64,000 nucleotides of DNA from positions 1,208,394 to 1,272,393 of the forward strand of contig NC_019702.1 of NCBI RefSeq assembly GCF_000317085.1, given 5' to 3'. Made by a program: the position numbers and the translations under genes. Under the pieces are notes generated by a model that was not told the origin of the DNA, did no database searches, and saw only the letters and a list, made by a program, of their open reading frames with translations. How positions within the stretch are numbered: position 1 is the first letter of the stretch; each line of letters starts with the position of its first letter. Below, piece by piece: positions 53,950 to 63,931 of this stretch. This stretch comes from Synechococcus sp. PCC 7502 (lineage in GTDB: Bacteria; Cyanobacteriota; Cyanobacteriia; Pseudanabaenales; Pseudanabaenaceae).

Positions 53950-55179
53950 GTGACCATAACACAAGCATTAGTTACAGCTATTGAATCAATCAACCCATCT
54001 AACTTTGCAAGCCCTTTAACTTTACTGAATATGCTCCACAATCACAATAAACCGATCCATGCTGAAGAATTAAACGAAGAGGATGAGTACGAGGACTTTG
54101 AATATACATACCATGAGCCGGGTAGCCCACCGGGAACTTTAGTAATTGATGAAGATTCCACAATTCCCAATATATTTTTAATTGATTACAACGCTGATAG
54201 TGCTGTTGGGATTCAGCTTGCTACTCCAGAAGAATGCGTTCCCTATTTAGATTCTCAATCAGTTTCTTGGGTTGATGTGCAAGGGCTGGGCTCGGAAGCG
54301 GTTTTACAAAGATTAGGAACTGTTTTTAGTTTACATCCCCTAGTTTTGGAAGATGTGGTAAATGTCCCCCAAAGACCGAAGGTGGAAGAATATGCCGATC
54401 AGCAGTTGATTATTGCCCAAATGGTATCTTTAAAGCCCGATGGCAAAGGATTTGTCAATGAGCAGGTTAGTTTTGTATTAGGAAAAAATTATCTGTTAAC
54501 AGTACAAGAGGAACCAGAATCTGATACCTTTGAACCAGTGAGACAGCGTATTCATAATAATAGGGGCAATATTCGCCAACAGGGTGCAGATTATCTGCTT
54601 TATGCTCTGTTTGATACGGTAATTGATGGGTTTTTCCCAGTGCTAGAAGATTATGGCGAACGGCTAGAAGAACTTGAAGATGAAGTGGTGGAGCATCCTA
54701 GTCAAGCAACTTTGGATAAGATTCACAAAATTAAAAGGGAACTGTTACTCCTACGTCGGGCAATTTGGCCCCAGAGAGATGCCATTAATGCCTTAATTAG
54801 AGATGGTAGTAATTTGATTAGTCCTCCGATTTATATCTATCTGCGGGATTGTTATGACCATGCGGTGCAGATTATTGATATGGTGGAAACCTACCGAGAA
54901 CTGGCTTCTAACTTAATGGATGTCTATTTATCTTCCATTAGTAATCGCATGAATGAGGTGATGAAGGTTTTAACCGTGATTTCCACGATTTTTATTCCTT
55001 TGACTTTTATTGTGGGCGTATATGGCATGAACTTTGATACGGCAGTGGTTGGTAATATGCCCGAACTGAAAATACCCTATGGTTATACCTATTGTTGGGT
55101 GGGAATGTTAGCGATCGCCCTATCCTTACTTTTCTATTTCTGGCGCAGAGGCTGGCTATTTAGCTCTAATCTCAAATAA
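53950..55179 (+). CDS. corA: CorA family magnesium/divalent-cation transporter
   Basis: A 409-residue pentameric channel subunit of the inner membrane. The N-terminal soluble alpha/beta domain includes LGTVFSLHPLVLEDVVNVPQRPKVEEY, typical for CorA; a long helical stalk (about 225-345) precedes the two C-terminal membrane helices, the first of which ends in the selectivity motif YGMNFD. An acidic stretch (EELNEEDEYEDFEYTYHE, about 36-53) precedes the usual domain. Start is GTG at 53950; an ATG 27 codons later is a possible alternative. It follows the recombinase gene after 33 bases on the same strand. Confidence 0.93.
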   Translation: MTITQALVTAIESINPSNFASPLTLLNMLHNHNKPIHAEELNEEDEYEDFEYTYHEPGSPPGTLVIDEDSTIPNIFLIDYNADSAVGIQLATPEECVPYLDSQSVSWVDVQGLGSEAVLQRLGTVFSLHPLVLEDVVNVPQRPKVEEYADQQLIIAQMVSLKPDGKGFVNEQVSFVLGKNYLLTVQEEPESDTFEPVRQRIHNNRGNIRQQGADYLLYALFDTVIDGFFPVLEDYGERLEELEDEVVEHPSQATLDKIHKIKRELLLLRRAIWPQRDAINALIRDGSNLISPPIYIYLRDCYDHAVQIIDMVETYRELASNLMDVYLSSISNRMNEVMKVLTVISTIFIPLTFIVGVYGMNFDTAVVGNMPELKIPYGYTYCWVGMLAIALSLLFYFWRRGWLFSSNLK

Positions 55180-55240
55180 ATCTTAAACTTTGGTCTGATT
55201 CTGGTACCAAGCATTAAAATGGAGAGGCTTGTGACCAACT

Positions 55241-58200
55241 GTGCTTATGAATTCCGATCTGTCTTATCTTTATAGGAGCGATTTTAACAGCCATGATTGG
55301 TATCAATATATTGCTGAAACTGTAGCTGAAGGAATTTGGATTGTTAATCAGGATGTCGAAATTACCTTTGTTAATCAGAAACTAGCAAAACTTTTGGGCT
55401 ATTCCTCGGATGAAATGTTGGGAAAGTCTCTGTTTGGCTTTATGGATATGGAGGCAATGGCGATCGCCGACCAAGAATTTCAACGCAGATTGGAAGCGAG
55501 TCCCGCCGAGATTAGAAGCGAGTATGATTTTAAGTTTGTTTGTAAAGATGGCAGAGGTTTATGGGCGATCGTAATTACTAAACCTCTATTTGAACAAATT
55601 GATCAAACCTCTAGCTATATTGGCTCCCTTGGTATGATCACTAATGTCACACGGCGCAGACAAGGCGAAGAAATAATTAGAGAACGGGAGGAATATTATC
55701 GACTTTTGGCAGAAAATTCTACAGATATGGTTTCCTGTCATGGGGCAGATACCACTTTTGTTTATGTCTCCAGTATGTGCTTGAGTTTAACTGGCTATGG
55801 GGCAACGGAATTACTAAACCGCCGAATTTTAGACTTTATTCATCCTGAAGATCAGCTTAAGGTGCAATTGGCGCATAGGGTGACCCTAAAACATATTGGC
55901 ATGGTTAACCGTATAACCTTTCGCTTTGCCCAGAAAAATGGCAACTATATCTGGCTAGAAATGACAAAGAGAGGATTCGTAGAGTCAGGCGAAATCAAGG
56001 TAATCTGCTCATCCCGTGACATTCAGCAACGCAAAGAAACTGAACAGGCATTGGAAACAACTAATTCTCGCTTAAATTTAGCATTGTCAACCAGTGCGAT
56101 CGGAACTTGGGAGTGGGATGTTTTATCTGGGGAAGTGATTTGTTCTGAGCGTACCAAGGAAATATTTGGATATGAATTAAATGAAACTAAGCAAAACTAT
56201 TTGACTTTTAAGAATTTTATGCGATCTGTGCATCGAGACGATCGCTATTATGTAAGGACTGCCTTCAGCCATGCTTTGCGCTATCATACCAATTATCAAG
56301 TTGAGTTTAGAGTTATCAAAAATGACGGTAAGTTAATTTGGATTGATGGCAGGGGGCAGGTGTATTGTGATCGTAGTAATCAGCTAATATTGGTAATCGG
56401 AGTGGCAATTGATATTACTAAGCGCAAGGAAACGGAGCAAGAAATTAAGCGTCAACTGCAAAAGGAATTATTACTCCGCCAGATTACTGAACAGATTCGC
56501 TTTAAGTTTGATCTCAGTCAGATTTTTGACACTACGGTAAAACAACTAGGCGAAGTATTTAATGTTAGCCGTTGTTTAGTGCATACCTTTGAGTTTGAGC
56601 CTGAACCCTTAATTCGGGTTGTGGATGAGTATGTGCAATCGGGCTATGATCCAATATTGGGTAGTGTAATTCCCCTTAAAAATAATCCCCATGCCACTGA
56701 AGTTATGAGTTCAGATCGGGCATTGGCGATCAATGATGTTTTTAATGATCCAAGCTTAAGTAATCACAATGATTTTTGCCGAGAAATTAATTTAAAGTCA
56801 GTGTTAGTGGCACGCACTTCCTATCAAGGAAAACCCAATGGCATGATTTGTTTACACCAGTGCGATCGCTTTAGACATTGGACAGAGGAAGAAGTAGAGC
56901 TATTAGAGGCAGTAGCGGCACCCGTGGGAATTGCGATCGCCCAGGCACAAATGCTGGAAACCGAAAAATCACAAAAACTCCAACTCACAGCCCAGAACCA
57001 GAGTTTACAAGAATCCCAACAGGCAGCAGAGTCAGCTAATCAGGCAAAAAGTGAATTCTTGGCAATGATGAGTCATGAAATTCGGACTCCCATGAATGCC
57101 GTAATTGGCATTACGGAATTACTCTTAAATTCAGACCTAAGTGAACAGGATAAAGAACATTTGGAGATGATCCGTCTGGGGGGGCAATCTTTAATCACAA
57201 TTATTAATGATATTCTTGATTTTTCTAAAATTGAATCCAATAAGCTGGAACTAGAGGAAAATCCCCTTAATCTTTACGAGTGCATTACTAATGTTGTGGA
57301 ATTGCTAAAACCCGCAGCGATCACCAAGTCTCTAAATTTAATTTTGGATATTGATCCCCAAGTGCCAACCATAATTAATGGAGATAGCACCCGAATTAAG
57401 CAAATTTTAACTAACCTGCTCAGTAATGCCATTAAATTTACCCAAGTGGGGGAAGTAAAAATAACGGTAACTGCCACGCAGATTTTAGGGCAGAAAAATT
57501 TATATGAAATTCTATTCACAATCAAAGATACAGGTATAGGTATTCCTAGCCACCTAATGCCTCGCCTATTTAAACCCTTTAGCCAAGTTGATGCCTCTAC
57601 CACACGACAGCATGGCGGTACTGGACTGGGTTTAGCAATTAGTAAAAAACTTTGCGAAATGATGGGGGGGAAAATGTGGGTACTCAGTCGTAGTTTAGAG
57701 GATATAAGCACTGATCTAAGCACGATTGAATGTCTAGCAGGAGATACGCCCGATCATTTTCTACCCATGTGTCCTTTAGAGGTTGGATCAACTTTTCAGT
57801 TTACCCTTGGGGCAGCTTCTCTATCTAGCCTGAAATCTGCGCCTATGTCACAATTGTTATCAACTCAGGTAAATTTTATCGATCCACCCTTAGCAGCAAG
57901 CCTGCCCCTCAATATTCTGCTGGTTGAAGATAATGTGGTTAATCAGAAGGTGGCAATCAGAATCTTAAAACGGATGGGATACAGTGCTGATCTCGCTGAA
58001 AATGGCTTAGAGGCGATCGCTACTCTGCAAAAATCTAGCTATGATGTCGTATTTATGGATATTCAAATGCCAGAGATGGACGGACTAGCGGCAACTAAGG
58101 AAATTAGAAAACTGTGGAAGTCAGCTACTTCTCCTTACATTATTGCTATGACTGCCAATGCCATGATCGGCGATCGCGAGATATGTCTGGATGCGGGCAT

Positions 58201-58270
58201 GAATGATTATGTAAGTAAGCCCATATCTATTGAAAAGATTGGTAATGCTCTAGCGCAAATCCATTTATAA
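55241..58270 (+). CDS. PAS3-GAF hybrid histidine kinase
   Basis: A 1009-residue soluble sensor kinase: three PAS domains (about 20-140, 150-265 and 275-395), a GAF domain (about 405-565) without a bilin Cys-His motif, HisKA (MMSHEIRTP), HATPase_c ([29 protein letters not shown]) and a C-terminal receiver (about 885-1005, FMDIQMPEMDG). No HPt, no DNA-binding output. The HisKA (MMSHEIRTP) and terminal receiver resemble those of the 789-residue kinase more than the CBS kinases. The start given is GTG; ATG two codons later (55247) is equally plausible. Signal unknown. Confidence 0.94.
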   Translation: MLMNSDLSYLYRSDFNSHDWYQYIAETVAEGIWIVNQDVEITFVNQKLAKLLGYSSDEMLGKSLFGFMDMEAMAIADQEFQRRLEASPAEIRSEYDFKFVCKDGRGLWAIVITKPLFEQIDQTSSYIGSLGMITNVTRRRQGEEIIREREEYYRLLAENSTDMVSCHGADTTFVYVSSMCLSLTGYGATELLNRRILDFIHPEDQLKVQLAHRVTLKHIGMVNRITFRFAQKNGNYIWLEMTKRGFVESGEIKVICSSRDIQQRKETEQALETTNSRLNLALSTSAIGTWEWDVLSGEVICSERTKEIFGYELNETKQNYLTFKNFMRSVHRDDRYYVRTAFSHALRYHTNYQVEFRVIKNDGKLIWIDGRGQVYCDRSNQLILVIGVAIDITKRKETEQEIKRQLQKELLLRQITEQIRFKFDLSQIFDTTVKQLGEVFNVSRCLVHTFEFEPEPLIRVVDEYVQSGYDPILGSVIPLKNNPHATEVMSSDRALAINDVFNDPSLSNHNDFCREINLKSVLVARTSYQGKPNGMICLHQCDRFRHWTEEEVELLEAVAAPVGIAIAQAQMLETEKSQKLQLTAQNQSLQESQQAAESANQAKSEFLAMMSHEIRTPMNAVIGITELLLNSDLSEQDKEHLEMIRLGGQSLITIINDILDFSKIESNKLELEENPLNLYECITNVVELLKPAAITKSLNLILDIDPQVPTIINGDSTRIKQILTNLLSNAIKFTQVGEVKITVTATQILGQKNLYEILFTIKDTGIGIPSHLMPRLFKPFSQVDASTTRQHGGTGLGLAISKKLCEMMGGKMWVLSRSLEDISTDLSTIECLAGDTPDHFLPMCPLEVGSTFQFTLGAASLSSLKSAPMSQLLSTQVNFIDPPLAASLPLNILLVEDNVVNQKVAIRILKRMGYSADLAENGLEAIATLQKSSYDVVFMDIQMPEMDGLAATKEIRKLWKSATSPYIIAMTANAMIGDREICLDAGMNDYVSKPISIEKIGNALAQIHL

Positions 58271-58273
58271 GAA

Positions 58274-59254
58274 CTAATTACTAACAAACTTACCTGAAAT
58301 TGCTTGATTAATATCATTTTCATCCACTAACCAATACAAAGCATCAAATTGATAGGGTTCGCTGGGGATACCACCTAAAGACTCAGTGTGAATTTGCTCA
58401 GATTTAAGACTAATACTAAAAAGAGCGATCGCCATAATTTCATCATTACTTAAATTTGTGTCAGTATGTTTTTGGATAACACTAATTAATTCTGGAAGCC
58501 TAATTAAGGTCAGAGGATTAGCCATTTTAGCTTTTAGTGCCTGTAACAACATTTGCTGCCGTTTAATCCTGCCAATATCTCCTAACTCATCGTGACGAAA
58601 CCGAATAAAGCCTTCAGCTTGCTTCCCATTTAGGGTTTGCAGTCCAGGTTGTAAGTCTATGGTGAGCTTTTGGGTTTTATCCTCATATTTCATAGACTTA
58701 GGTACATCTATGTCCACGCCGCCGATCGCATCAATAACTTCATCTAATCCAGAGCTATCTACCCTGATATAACGATCAATTTTTACCCCATTTAATTTTT
58801 GTTGGACTGTGGAAATAGCTAATTTTGCGCCCCCATAAACATTGGCAGCATTGATTTTGGCATAGCCATAGTTGGGAATCCTCACCCTCGTATCCCTAGG
58901 AATTGACAGGATATTAGTGCGGCGATCGCTATTGTCAAACCTGACCAGCAGCATCGTATCACTCCGACTATTAAAACCATCAGCCCCATCAATACCCATG
59001 ATTAGAACTTGGTAAGGCTGAGTAAGTTTATGCCCCAAACCTTCAGCAAATACCTCTTGGGGATTTCTACCTGAAACTAATCCACCCCAATCAAAATTTT
59101 GCAATGGGACAATCTGCGCCAAGCCAATACCCAACCCAACGGCGGTCAGAGTTGTCAGACCTATAAAAATCTTACCGAGAGAAATTACACGAAAAATTAA
59201 AGGGCGCGATCGCAATTTAGATAACCTAGAAATTTTGTCGTTATTATCATCCAC
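58274..59254 (-). CDS. LytR-CpsA-Psr (LCP) family cell-envelope phosphotransferase
   Basis: A 326-residue membrane-anchored protein with one N-terminal helix (about 29-50) and an LCP domain from about residue 85: MGIDGADGFNSRSDTMLLVRF, SIPRDTRVRIP, GYAKINAANVYGG, DRYIRVDSSGLDEVIDAIGGVDIDV, FIRFRHDELGDIGRIKRQQMLLQAL. The Arg and Asp residues that hold pyrophosphate-linked polyprenyl substrate are in place. LCP proteins move polyprenyl-linked glycopolymers to the cell wall. Convergent with the 1009-residue kinase, three bases between stops. ATG at 59252-59254. Confidence 0.94.
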   Translation of the reverse strand: MDDNNDKISRLSKLRSRPLIFRVISLGKIFIGLTTLTAVGLGIGLAQIVPLQNFDWGGLVSGRNPQEVFAEGLGHKLTQPYQVLIMGIDGADGFNSRSDTMLLVRFDNSDRRTNILSIPRDTRVRIPNYGYAKINAANVYGGAKLAISTVQQKLNGVKIDRYIRVDSSGLDEVIDAIGGVDIDVPKSMKYEDKTQKLTIDLQPGLQTLNGKQAEGFIRFRHDELGDIGRIKRQQMLLQALKAKMANPLTLIRLPELISVIQKHTDTNLSNDEIMAIALFSISLKSEQIHTESLGGIPSEPYQFDALYWLVDENDINQAISGKFVSN

Positions 59255-59716
59255 TATTGTTAAATAATTTGGTTAGCAAGCTTGATAGTTCAAAACTAAT
59301 TTTTCTAAACCCTAGCGGTAAAAGTAAGGAAATTTCCAGAACAGATATAATGTGAAGTGTAAATTACTAATCTTAAAATATCTTAAAACTATGAGTTGCC
59401 CAAAGCGATCGCTCCTATATACAGCCATCAAAAGCCACAGAGACTTCCATTTCAAAACAGGTTTAATTTCTGATAAGGTTGTCCGCCTATTTGGAGTCCA
59501 TAAATGTCCCCTAACAAGTCCTTTATATAAACTGGCAAAAGTTGCAGGATATGCCAATGTCGCCGCCGCTAGTATTGCCCTCGTAGTTCTAGAATAGTTT
59601 TGATAACGATTAATTAAATTGATCAGGATTTAAGGGGTGGGATTAAGTCTCGCCTCTATAATTAAATATCTAAAGACTAAAAAAGATTAAAGATAAGTAG
59701 CCCCAAACATAGACCT
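59255..59716. other. 462-bp region with a doubtful small frame
   Basis: A plus-strand frame 59352-59597 (81 codons, or 68 from the second Met) ends in a hydrophobic stretch (NVAAASIALVVLE) and contains a HIP1 site. It has no recognised family or strong RBS, and an overlapping minus-strand frame of equal length exists. The remainder is AT-rich leader of the IscA-type gene. Confidence 0.3.
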
Positions 59717-60070
59717 ATGATTACCCTTACTGATTCAGCGATCGCCAGAGTTAAAAACCTCCAAAATCAACGTGGTACCACTGCCCCTTTGCGTGTAGGA
59801 ATTAAACAAGGTGGATGTTCTGGTCTTTCCTACATGATGGATTTTCCCCAAGAACTAGAAGCTCAAGATCAGGAATATGACTGCAACGGCGTTAAAATTG
59901 TGATCAATAATACCTATCTTCCTCAATTGCAAGGCATGGAGCTAGACTATACCGAAGACCTCATGGGCGGTGGATTTCGTTTTCGTAACCCAAATGCTAG
60001 TAAGTCCTGTAGCTGTGGTACCTCTTTTGCTACTCCCAAGGAAATTGGCGCACCTGTAGCTTGTAGTTAA
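59717..60070 (+). CDS. IscA/ErpA/HesB-type iron-sulfur cluster assembly protein
   Basis: A 117-residue A-type carrier that receives or delivers Fe-S clusters. The three conserved cysteines are C34 (GGCSGLSY) and C98/C100 (KSCSCGTSF), and the family segments LRVGIKQGGCSGL and DYTEDLMGGGFRFRNPNA are in place. The tail (ATPKEIGAPVACS) adds a further Cys. In the ErpA/IscA/SufA group the exact member cannot be settled. It stands alone, 12 kb from the cysteine desulfurase gene. Cytosolic. Confidence 0.94.
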   Translation: MITLTDSAIARVKNLQNQRGTTAPLRVGIKQGGCSGLSYMMDFPQELEAQDQEYDCNGVKIVINNTYLPQLQGMELDYTEDLMGGGFRFRNPNASKSCSCGTSFATPKEIGAPVACS

Positions 60071-60213
60071 ATCACTTTCAAAAATCTAACTTAAAAATCT
60101 AAGTTGAAACCCTAACTCGTCAGGAGACTCGGGCTATGCTTACACTAAAAAATAACCCAAGCCTGAGCCTGAGTTTGATTAGTTATTTTGATGGAGTTAT
60201 GAACTTAATTAAA

Positions 60214-60753
60214 CTACTTTTTCTTTATTAACTTACCACTCAGCTTTTTCGCCACCAGCACCCCACCTAAAACACCCAAACCTAACACTGGATTAAACTC
60301 AAAGGGAACAGCCGCAGCGATCGGGGTAAAAGTTGTTTGACCAGAAATTGTGAACCAACTAGCAGGTGGAACATTAGAAGTAAGCGCTGCAGAAAACCCA
60401 CCATATCCACCAAAAAAGAGTGGGTTGGTGAAACCTGAATCAGAGTAAAAGGCACTAGCGAAGGTAACATTACCCCCTGCATCTACGGTAAAACCAGATC
60501 CTGCATTAAAATTATTAAAAACAGTACCTTCAAGCAGACCAGTGGGTGTATTAGTCACCGTAGCCGTAATACCTGGACCTGGGTTACTCCCAATTACTAG
60601 TCCACTAATCGTCCCTTTTACCACGTATGGATTGGCACCCGCTGGTCCAAATGTAGGTGTAAACGACCAATTAAACGCCAGAGCATGGACAGGGGCAGCA
60701 ACAAAAACAGTACCAACGGTTAAAGCAGAAGCAGTCAAAAAAGATTTGAGCAT
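60214..60753 (-). CDS. PFE-CTERM/PEP-CTERM-type secreted protein
   Basis: A 179-residue exported protein: signal peptide (MLKSFLTASALTVGTVFVAAPVHA, residues 1-24), a Gly/Ala/Thr/Phe-rich middle without Cys, and a C-terminal sorting tail of PFEFNP, a membrane segment (VLGLGVLGGVLVAKK) and basic residues KLIKKK. This resembles the cyanobacterial PFE-CTERM variant of PEP-CTERM, which is thought to be processed by an exosortase-like enzyme. The mature part (VKGTISGLVIG..TVFNNFNAGSGF) resembles other cyanobacterial CTERM proteins of unknown role. No sortase gene in the window. Confidence 0.85.
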   Translation of the reverse strand: MLKSFLTASALTVGTVFVAAPVHALAFNWSFTPTFGPAGANPYVVKGTISGLVIGSNPGPGITATVTNTPTGLLEGTVFNNFNAGSGFTVDAGGNVTFASAFYSDSGFTNPLFFGGYGGFSAALTSNVPPASWFTISGQTTFTPIAAAVPFEFNPVLGLGVLGGVLVAKKLSGKLIKKK

Positions 60754-60971
60754 AGAGTTTAATCCAAAGTCTAACTAACTCTACTCCTCCCCATTTATTC
60801 CTGTCAAGTGCTTACTACATCTGAGTTTTAGATGTTTTTAAGGTCAAATTTTATGATTTCAAAACCGTTTTGGATTTAGCAGAAATAGAAAGATAGCCTT
60901 AATTAATACCGAGCTTTAATTCCATAAGGCTTACAATCATCTACAGTGGAGAGTTAATAAATCTACAAACT

Positions 60972-62993
60972 ATGGACTTCGCATATCAATACGCTTGGCT
61001 AGTACCTGTACTGCCTCTGACCGCCGCTTTTATTATTGGCACTGGGCTAATTACCTTCAACAAAAAAACCAACAAACTCCGTCAGTCTTCATCAATTCTG
61101 AGTGTTTCAGCGATCGGTGCAGCGATGGTGATTGCCTTTGGCATTTTGTGGAGTCAAATTCAGGGACATGAACCTTATCTGTGGACATTTGAATGGGCAA
61201 GTGCTGGCAGTTTTCACCTGAGTATGGGCATCATTATCGACCAGTTAACCGCCCTAATGCTGGTAATCGTGACTACGGTATCTTTTCTGGTACAAATTTA
61301 TACCGATGGCTACATGGCACATGATCCAAGCTATCCCAGATTTTATGCCTACCTGAGCTTGTTTAGTTTTTCCATGCTAGGGCTAGTGATCAGTCCAAAC
61401 ATAGTCCAAATTTATATCTTCTGGGAATTAGTGGGGATGTGTTCCTACCTGCTAATTGGCTTTTGGTACGATCGCAAAGGGGCAGCCGATGCTTGTCAAA
61501 AGGCATTTGTCGTTAACCGTGTCGGTGACTTTGGCTTGCTTTTAGGAATTTTAGGTTTATATTGGGCAACAGGTTCCTTTGGCTTTGAAGAAATTGGGGC
61601 GCAATTAAAGGCTTTAGTAGAATCAGGTGCTATTAGTAGCTTCTTGGCAGGACTATTGGCAATTTTAGTATTTCTTGGACCTGCGGCAAAATCAGCCCAG
61701 TTTCCTCTGCATGTGTGGCTACCCGATGCGATGGAAGGACCGACCCCAATATCCGCTCTGATTCATGCGGCGACGATGGTGGCTGCTGGGGTATTTTTAG
61801 TAGCACGGATGTTCCCTGTATTTGAGCATTTACCCTTTGTCATGAATGCGATCGCATGGACTGGAGCATTTACGGCATTTTTAGGGGCAACGATCGCTAT
61901 TACCCAAAACGATATTAAAAAGGGATTAGCTTACTCAACTATTTCCCAACTGGGCTACATGGTAATGGCAATGGGCGTAGGAGCATACAGTGCAGGGATT
62001 TTTCACCTCATGACCCATGCTTACTTTAAGGCAATGATGTTCTTAGGCTCTGGCTCCGTAATTCATGGCATGGAAGAAGTGGTAGGACATAACCCCTTTG
62101 TTGCCCAAGATATGCGGTTGATGGGTGGTTTACGCAAGTATATGCCGATTACCTCTGTCACTTTTTTAATTGGGACTTTAGCGATTTCGGGTGTACCTCC
62201 GTTTGCAGGGTTTTGGTCAAAGGATGAAATTCTCGCTTCAGCGTTCACTGCGAATCCAGCTCTATGGTTCATTGGTTGGCTCACGGCGGGGATCACTGCA
62301 TTTTATATGTTTCGGATGTATTTCAGTACCTTTGAAGGGGAATTTAAAGGCACAAATGCTGCCCTAATTGCTCAAGTTAAAGCTGAGAATACGCCTAAGG
62401 GAATTGTGGTGGAGGGAGACTTTGGACACCATGCCCATAAACCCCATGAATCTCCTCTATCAATGACTTTTCCGTTGATGGCATTGGCAGTGCCTTCAAT
62501 TTTAGTCGGGCTTGTTGGTACTCCCTTTGCCAATTACTTTGAAGCTTTTATCCATGCACCGGGTGAAGTTGTGAAAGCGGTAGAAGGTTTTGAGGCTTTA
62601 CCTAAAGAGGAAATGACAGAGTTTTTGATTATGGGTGGTTCTAGCGTTGGTATTGGCTTAATCGGCATTAGTTTGGCAATCTTGATGTACTTACAAGGTA
62701 AAATTTCGGCGGCGGCGATCGCTAAGTCAATTCAGCCTTTATACCTGTTTTCTAAAAATAAATGGTACATCGATGAAATCTATGATGCGGTATTTGTGCA
62801 GGGTTCCCGCCGCCTTGCCCGTCAGGTCTTAGAAGTAGATTCCAAGGTTGTGGATGGGGCTGTAAACCTTGCTGGGTTTGTGACGCTATTAACAGGTGAA
62901 TCTTTAAAATACTTTGAGAACGGTAAAACTCAGTTCTATGCTCTAGTTATTTTTATTGGCGTGCTGGGGCTGGTAATTGCCTCTAGTGTTTAG
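60972..62993 (+). CDS. ndhF: NAD(P)H-quinone oxidoreductase subunit 5 (NdhF)
   Basis: Proton-pumping membrane subunit of cyanobacterial NDH-1. 673 residues with about 15 membrane helices. The Proton_antipo_N region shows FHLSMGIIIDQLTALMLVIVT and the core antiporter-like domain has FWELVGMCSYLLIGFW, the Lys in PAAKSAQFPLHVWLPDAMEGPTPISALIHAATMVAAGV, and the FHLMTHAYFKAMMFLGSGSVIH motif. The long C-terminal helix region includes KNKWYIDEIYD. The form fits NdhF1 of the respiratory/cyclic complex rather than the CO2-uptake NdhF3/4, on general similarity only. An ndhD partner would be expected beyond but is not seen downstream here. Confidence 0.95.
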   Translation: MDFAYQYAWLVPVLPLTAAFIIGTGLITFNKKTNKLRQSSSILSVSAIGAAMVIAFGILWSQIQGHEPYLWTFEWASAGSFHLSMGIIIDQLTALMLVIVTTVSFLVQIYTDGYMAHDPSYPRFYAYLSLFSFSMLGLVISPNIVQIYIFWELVGMCSYLLIGFWYDRKGAADACQKAFVVNRVGDFGLLLGILGLYWATGSFGFEEIGAQLKALVESGAISSFLAGLLAILVFLGPAAKSAQFPLHVWLPDAMEGPTPISALIHAATMVAAGVFLVARMFPVFEHLPFVMNAIAWTGAFTAFLGATIAITQNDIKKGLAYSTISQLGYMVMAMGVGAYSAGIFHLMTHAYFKAMMFLGSGSVIHGMEEVVGHNPFVAQDMRLMGGLRKYMPITSVTFLIGTLAISGVPPFAGFWSKDEILASAFTANPALWFIGWLTAGITAFYMFRMYFSTFEGEFKGTNAALIAQVKAENTPKGIVVEGDFGHHAHKPHESPLSMTFPLMALAVPSILVGLVGTPFANYFEAFIHAPGEVVKAVEGFEALPKEEMTEFLIMGGSSVGIGLIGISLAILMYLQGKISAAAIAKSIQPLYLFSKNKWYIDEIYDAVFVQGSRRLARQVLEVDSKVVDGAVNLAGFVTLLTGESLKYFENGKTQFYALVIFIGVLGLVIASSV

Positions 62994-63029
62994 AATTAAT
63001 TTCTAGGCTGGATGTGAAAAATAGAATCG

Positions 63030-63057
63030 GGAGGGCAATGCTCTCCTTTTTATTTTT
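63030..63057 (+). terminator. Intrinsic terminator after ndhF
   Basis: GGAGGGC pairs with GCTCTCC (63030-63036 with 63040-63046, one G-T pair) around a three-base loop, followed by TTTTTATTTTTTT. It lies 37 bases past the ndhF stop. Confidence 0.78.
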
Positions 63058-63087
63058 TTACTTGTTTATTAATTTAAATCAAAAATC

Positions 63088-63852
63088 ATGGCATTTACCA
63101 TTGCTCAAATTACAGATACCCATCTTGTGCCGTATTCTGGTTCACATTTGTATGGATTTCCTACCGATCGCTCCTTAGCAGCAGTTTTAGCAGAGGTTAA
63201 ACGGTTAGCTCCCGATTATTTATTATTTACAGGTGATCTGGCAGATGCGGGAGAATATTCGGCATACGAAAAGTTAGTTGAATTAGTCACTCCTCTAAAT
63301 ATTCCTAGTGTGTGGATCGGTGGCAACCATGACCTAATCGATCGCTTGGAAGTAACGCTTAGTCAACCACCTTTTGATCCCCGTAAATCATTAGAACTAG
63401 GAGGATGGCGGATCATTTTACTTAGTTCTGTAATTACTGATAAATGCACAGCCCAAGGAGAATTAGGCACCCAAGCCCTCGAATGGTTAAAATCTGAATT
63501 GCAAACCTATTCCGATCAACCCACATTAATTGCTTTGCATCATCATCCTGTTCCTTCTGGACTGGAAAAAATGGATGCTTTGGGATTACAGTCTCCCGAA
63601 AATTTCTTTAAGGCGATCGCCCCGTTTGATCAAGTTCGATTAGTTGTATTTGGGCATATTCACCACGATCTACATCACATTCAAGATCAAGTTAATTACT
63701 ATGGTTGTCCTTCTACCTGTGTACAGTTTATAAACCCAAATTTAGAAACTGCTGAGAACCCAGAACTTAAATTGCCCGGCTTTCGTTTACTTTCACTATT
63801 CCTAGATGGAACTTTTGAAACCCAGATTCATCGGATAAAATTCACAAGTTAA
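63088..63852 (+). CDS. CpdA-like metallophosphoesterase (cyclic-nucleotide phosphodiesterase type)
   Basis: A 254-residue calcineurin-like phosphoesterase. The full metal-binding set is visible: DTHLVP (D-x-H) at the start, GDLADAGEY, GGNHDLID, ALHHHPVPS and FGHIHHDLHH. The order and the absence of extra domains match the CpdA/class III phosphodiesterase group, which hydrolyses cAMP or other phosphodiesters. The actual substrate is not known. No signal peptide, so cytosolic. ATG at 63088-63090 preceded by only a weak RBS. Single gene. Confidence 0.92.
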   Translation: MAFTIAQITDTHLVPYSGSHLYGFPTDRSLAAVLAEVKRLAPDYLLFTGDLADAGEYSAYEKLVELVTPLNIPSVWIGGNHDLIDRLEVTLSQPPFDPRKSLELGGWRIILLSSVITDKCTAQGELGTQALEWLKSELQTYSDQPTLIALHHHPVPSGLEKMDALGLQSPENFFKAIAPFDQVRLVVFGHIHHDLHHIQDQVNYYGCPSTCVQFINPNLETAENPELKLPGFRLLSLFLDGTFETQIHRIKFTS

Positions 63853-63931
63853 ACTGCTCTTAAATTAATCAGGAAACTTGACAGGTATGATGATGTTGCA
63901 ACAAAAAGGATAAATTACAGCTTAAACAGCA

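Noticed and set aside
57274-57723. 149-codon minus-strand frame inside the 1009-residue kinase
   Set aside because: Antisense to the conserved HisKA/HATPase coding region, with no domain of its own.
59352-59597. 81-codon frame as a real gene
   Set aside because: No RBS or family, and an equally long antisense frame overlaps; kept only as a note under the intergenic entry.
60085-60180. Terminator between the IscA-type and PFE-CTERM genes
   Set aside because: An 8-pair stem (CTCGGGCT/AGCCTGAG) is possible but has a 24-base loop and no following T-run.
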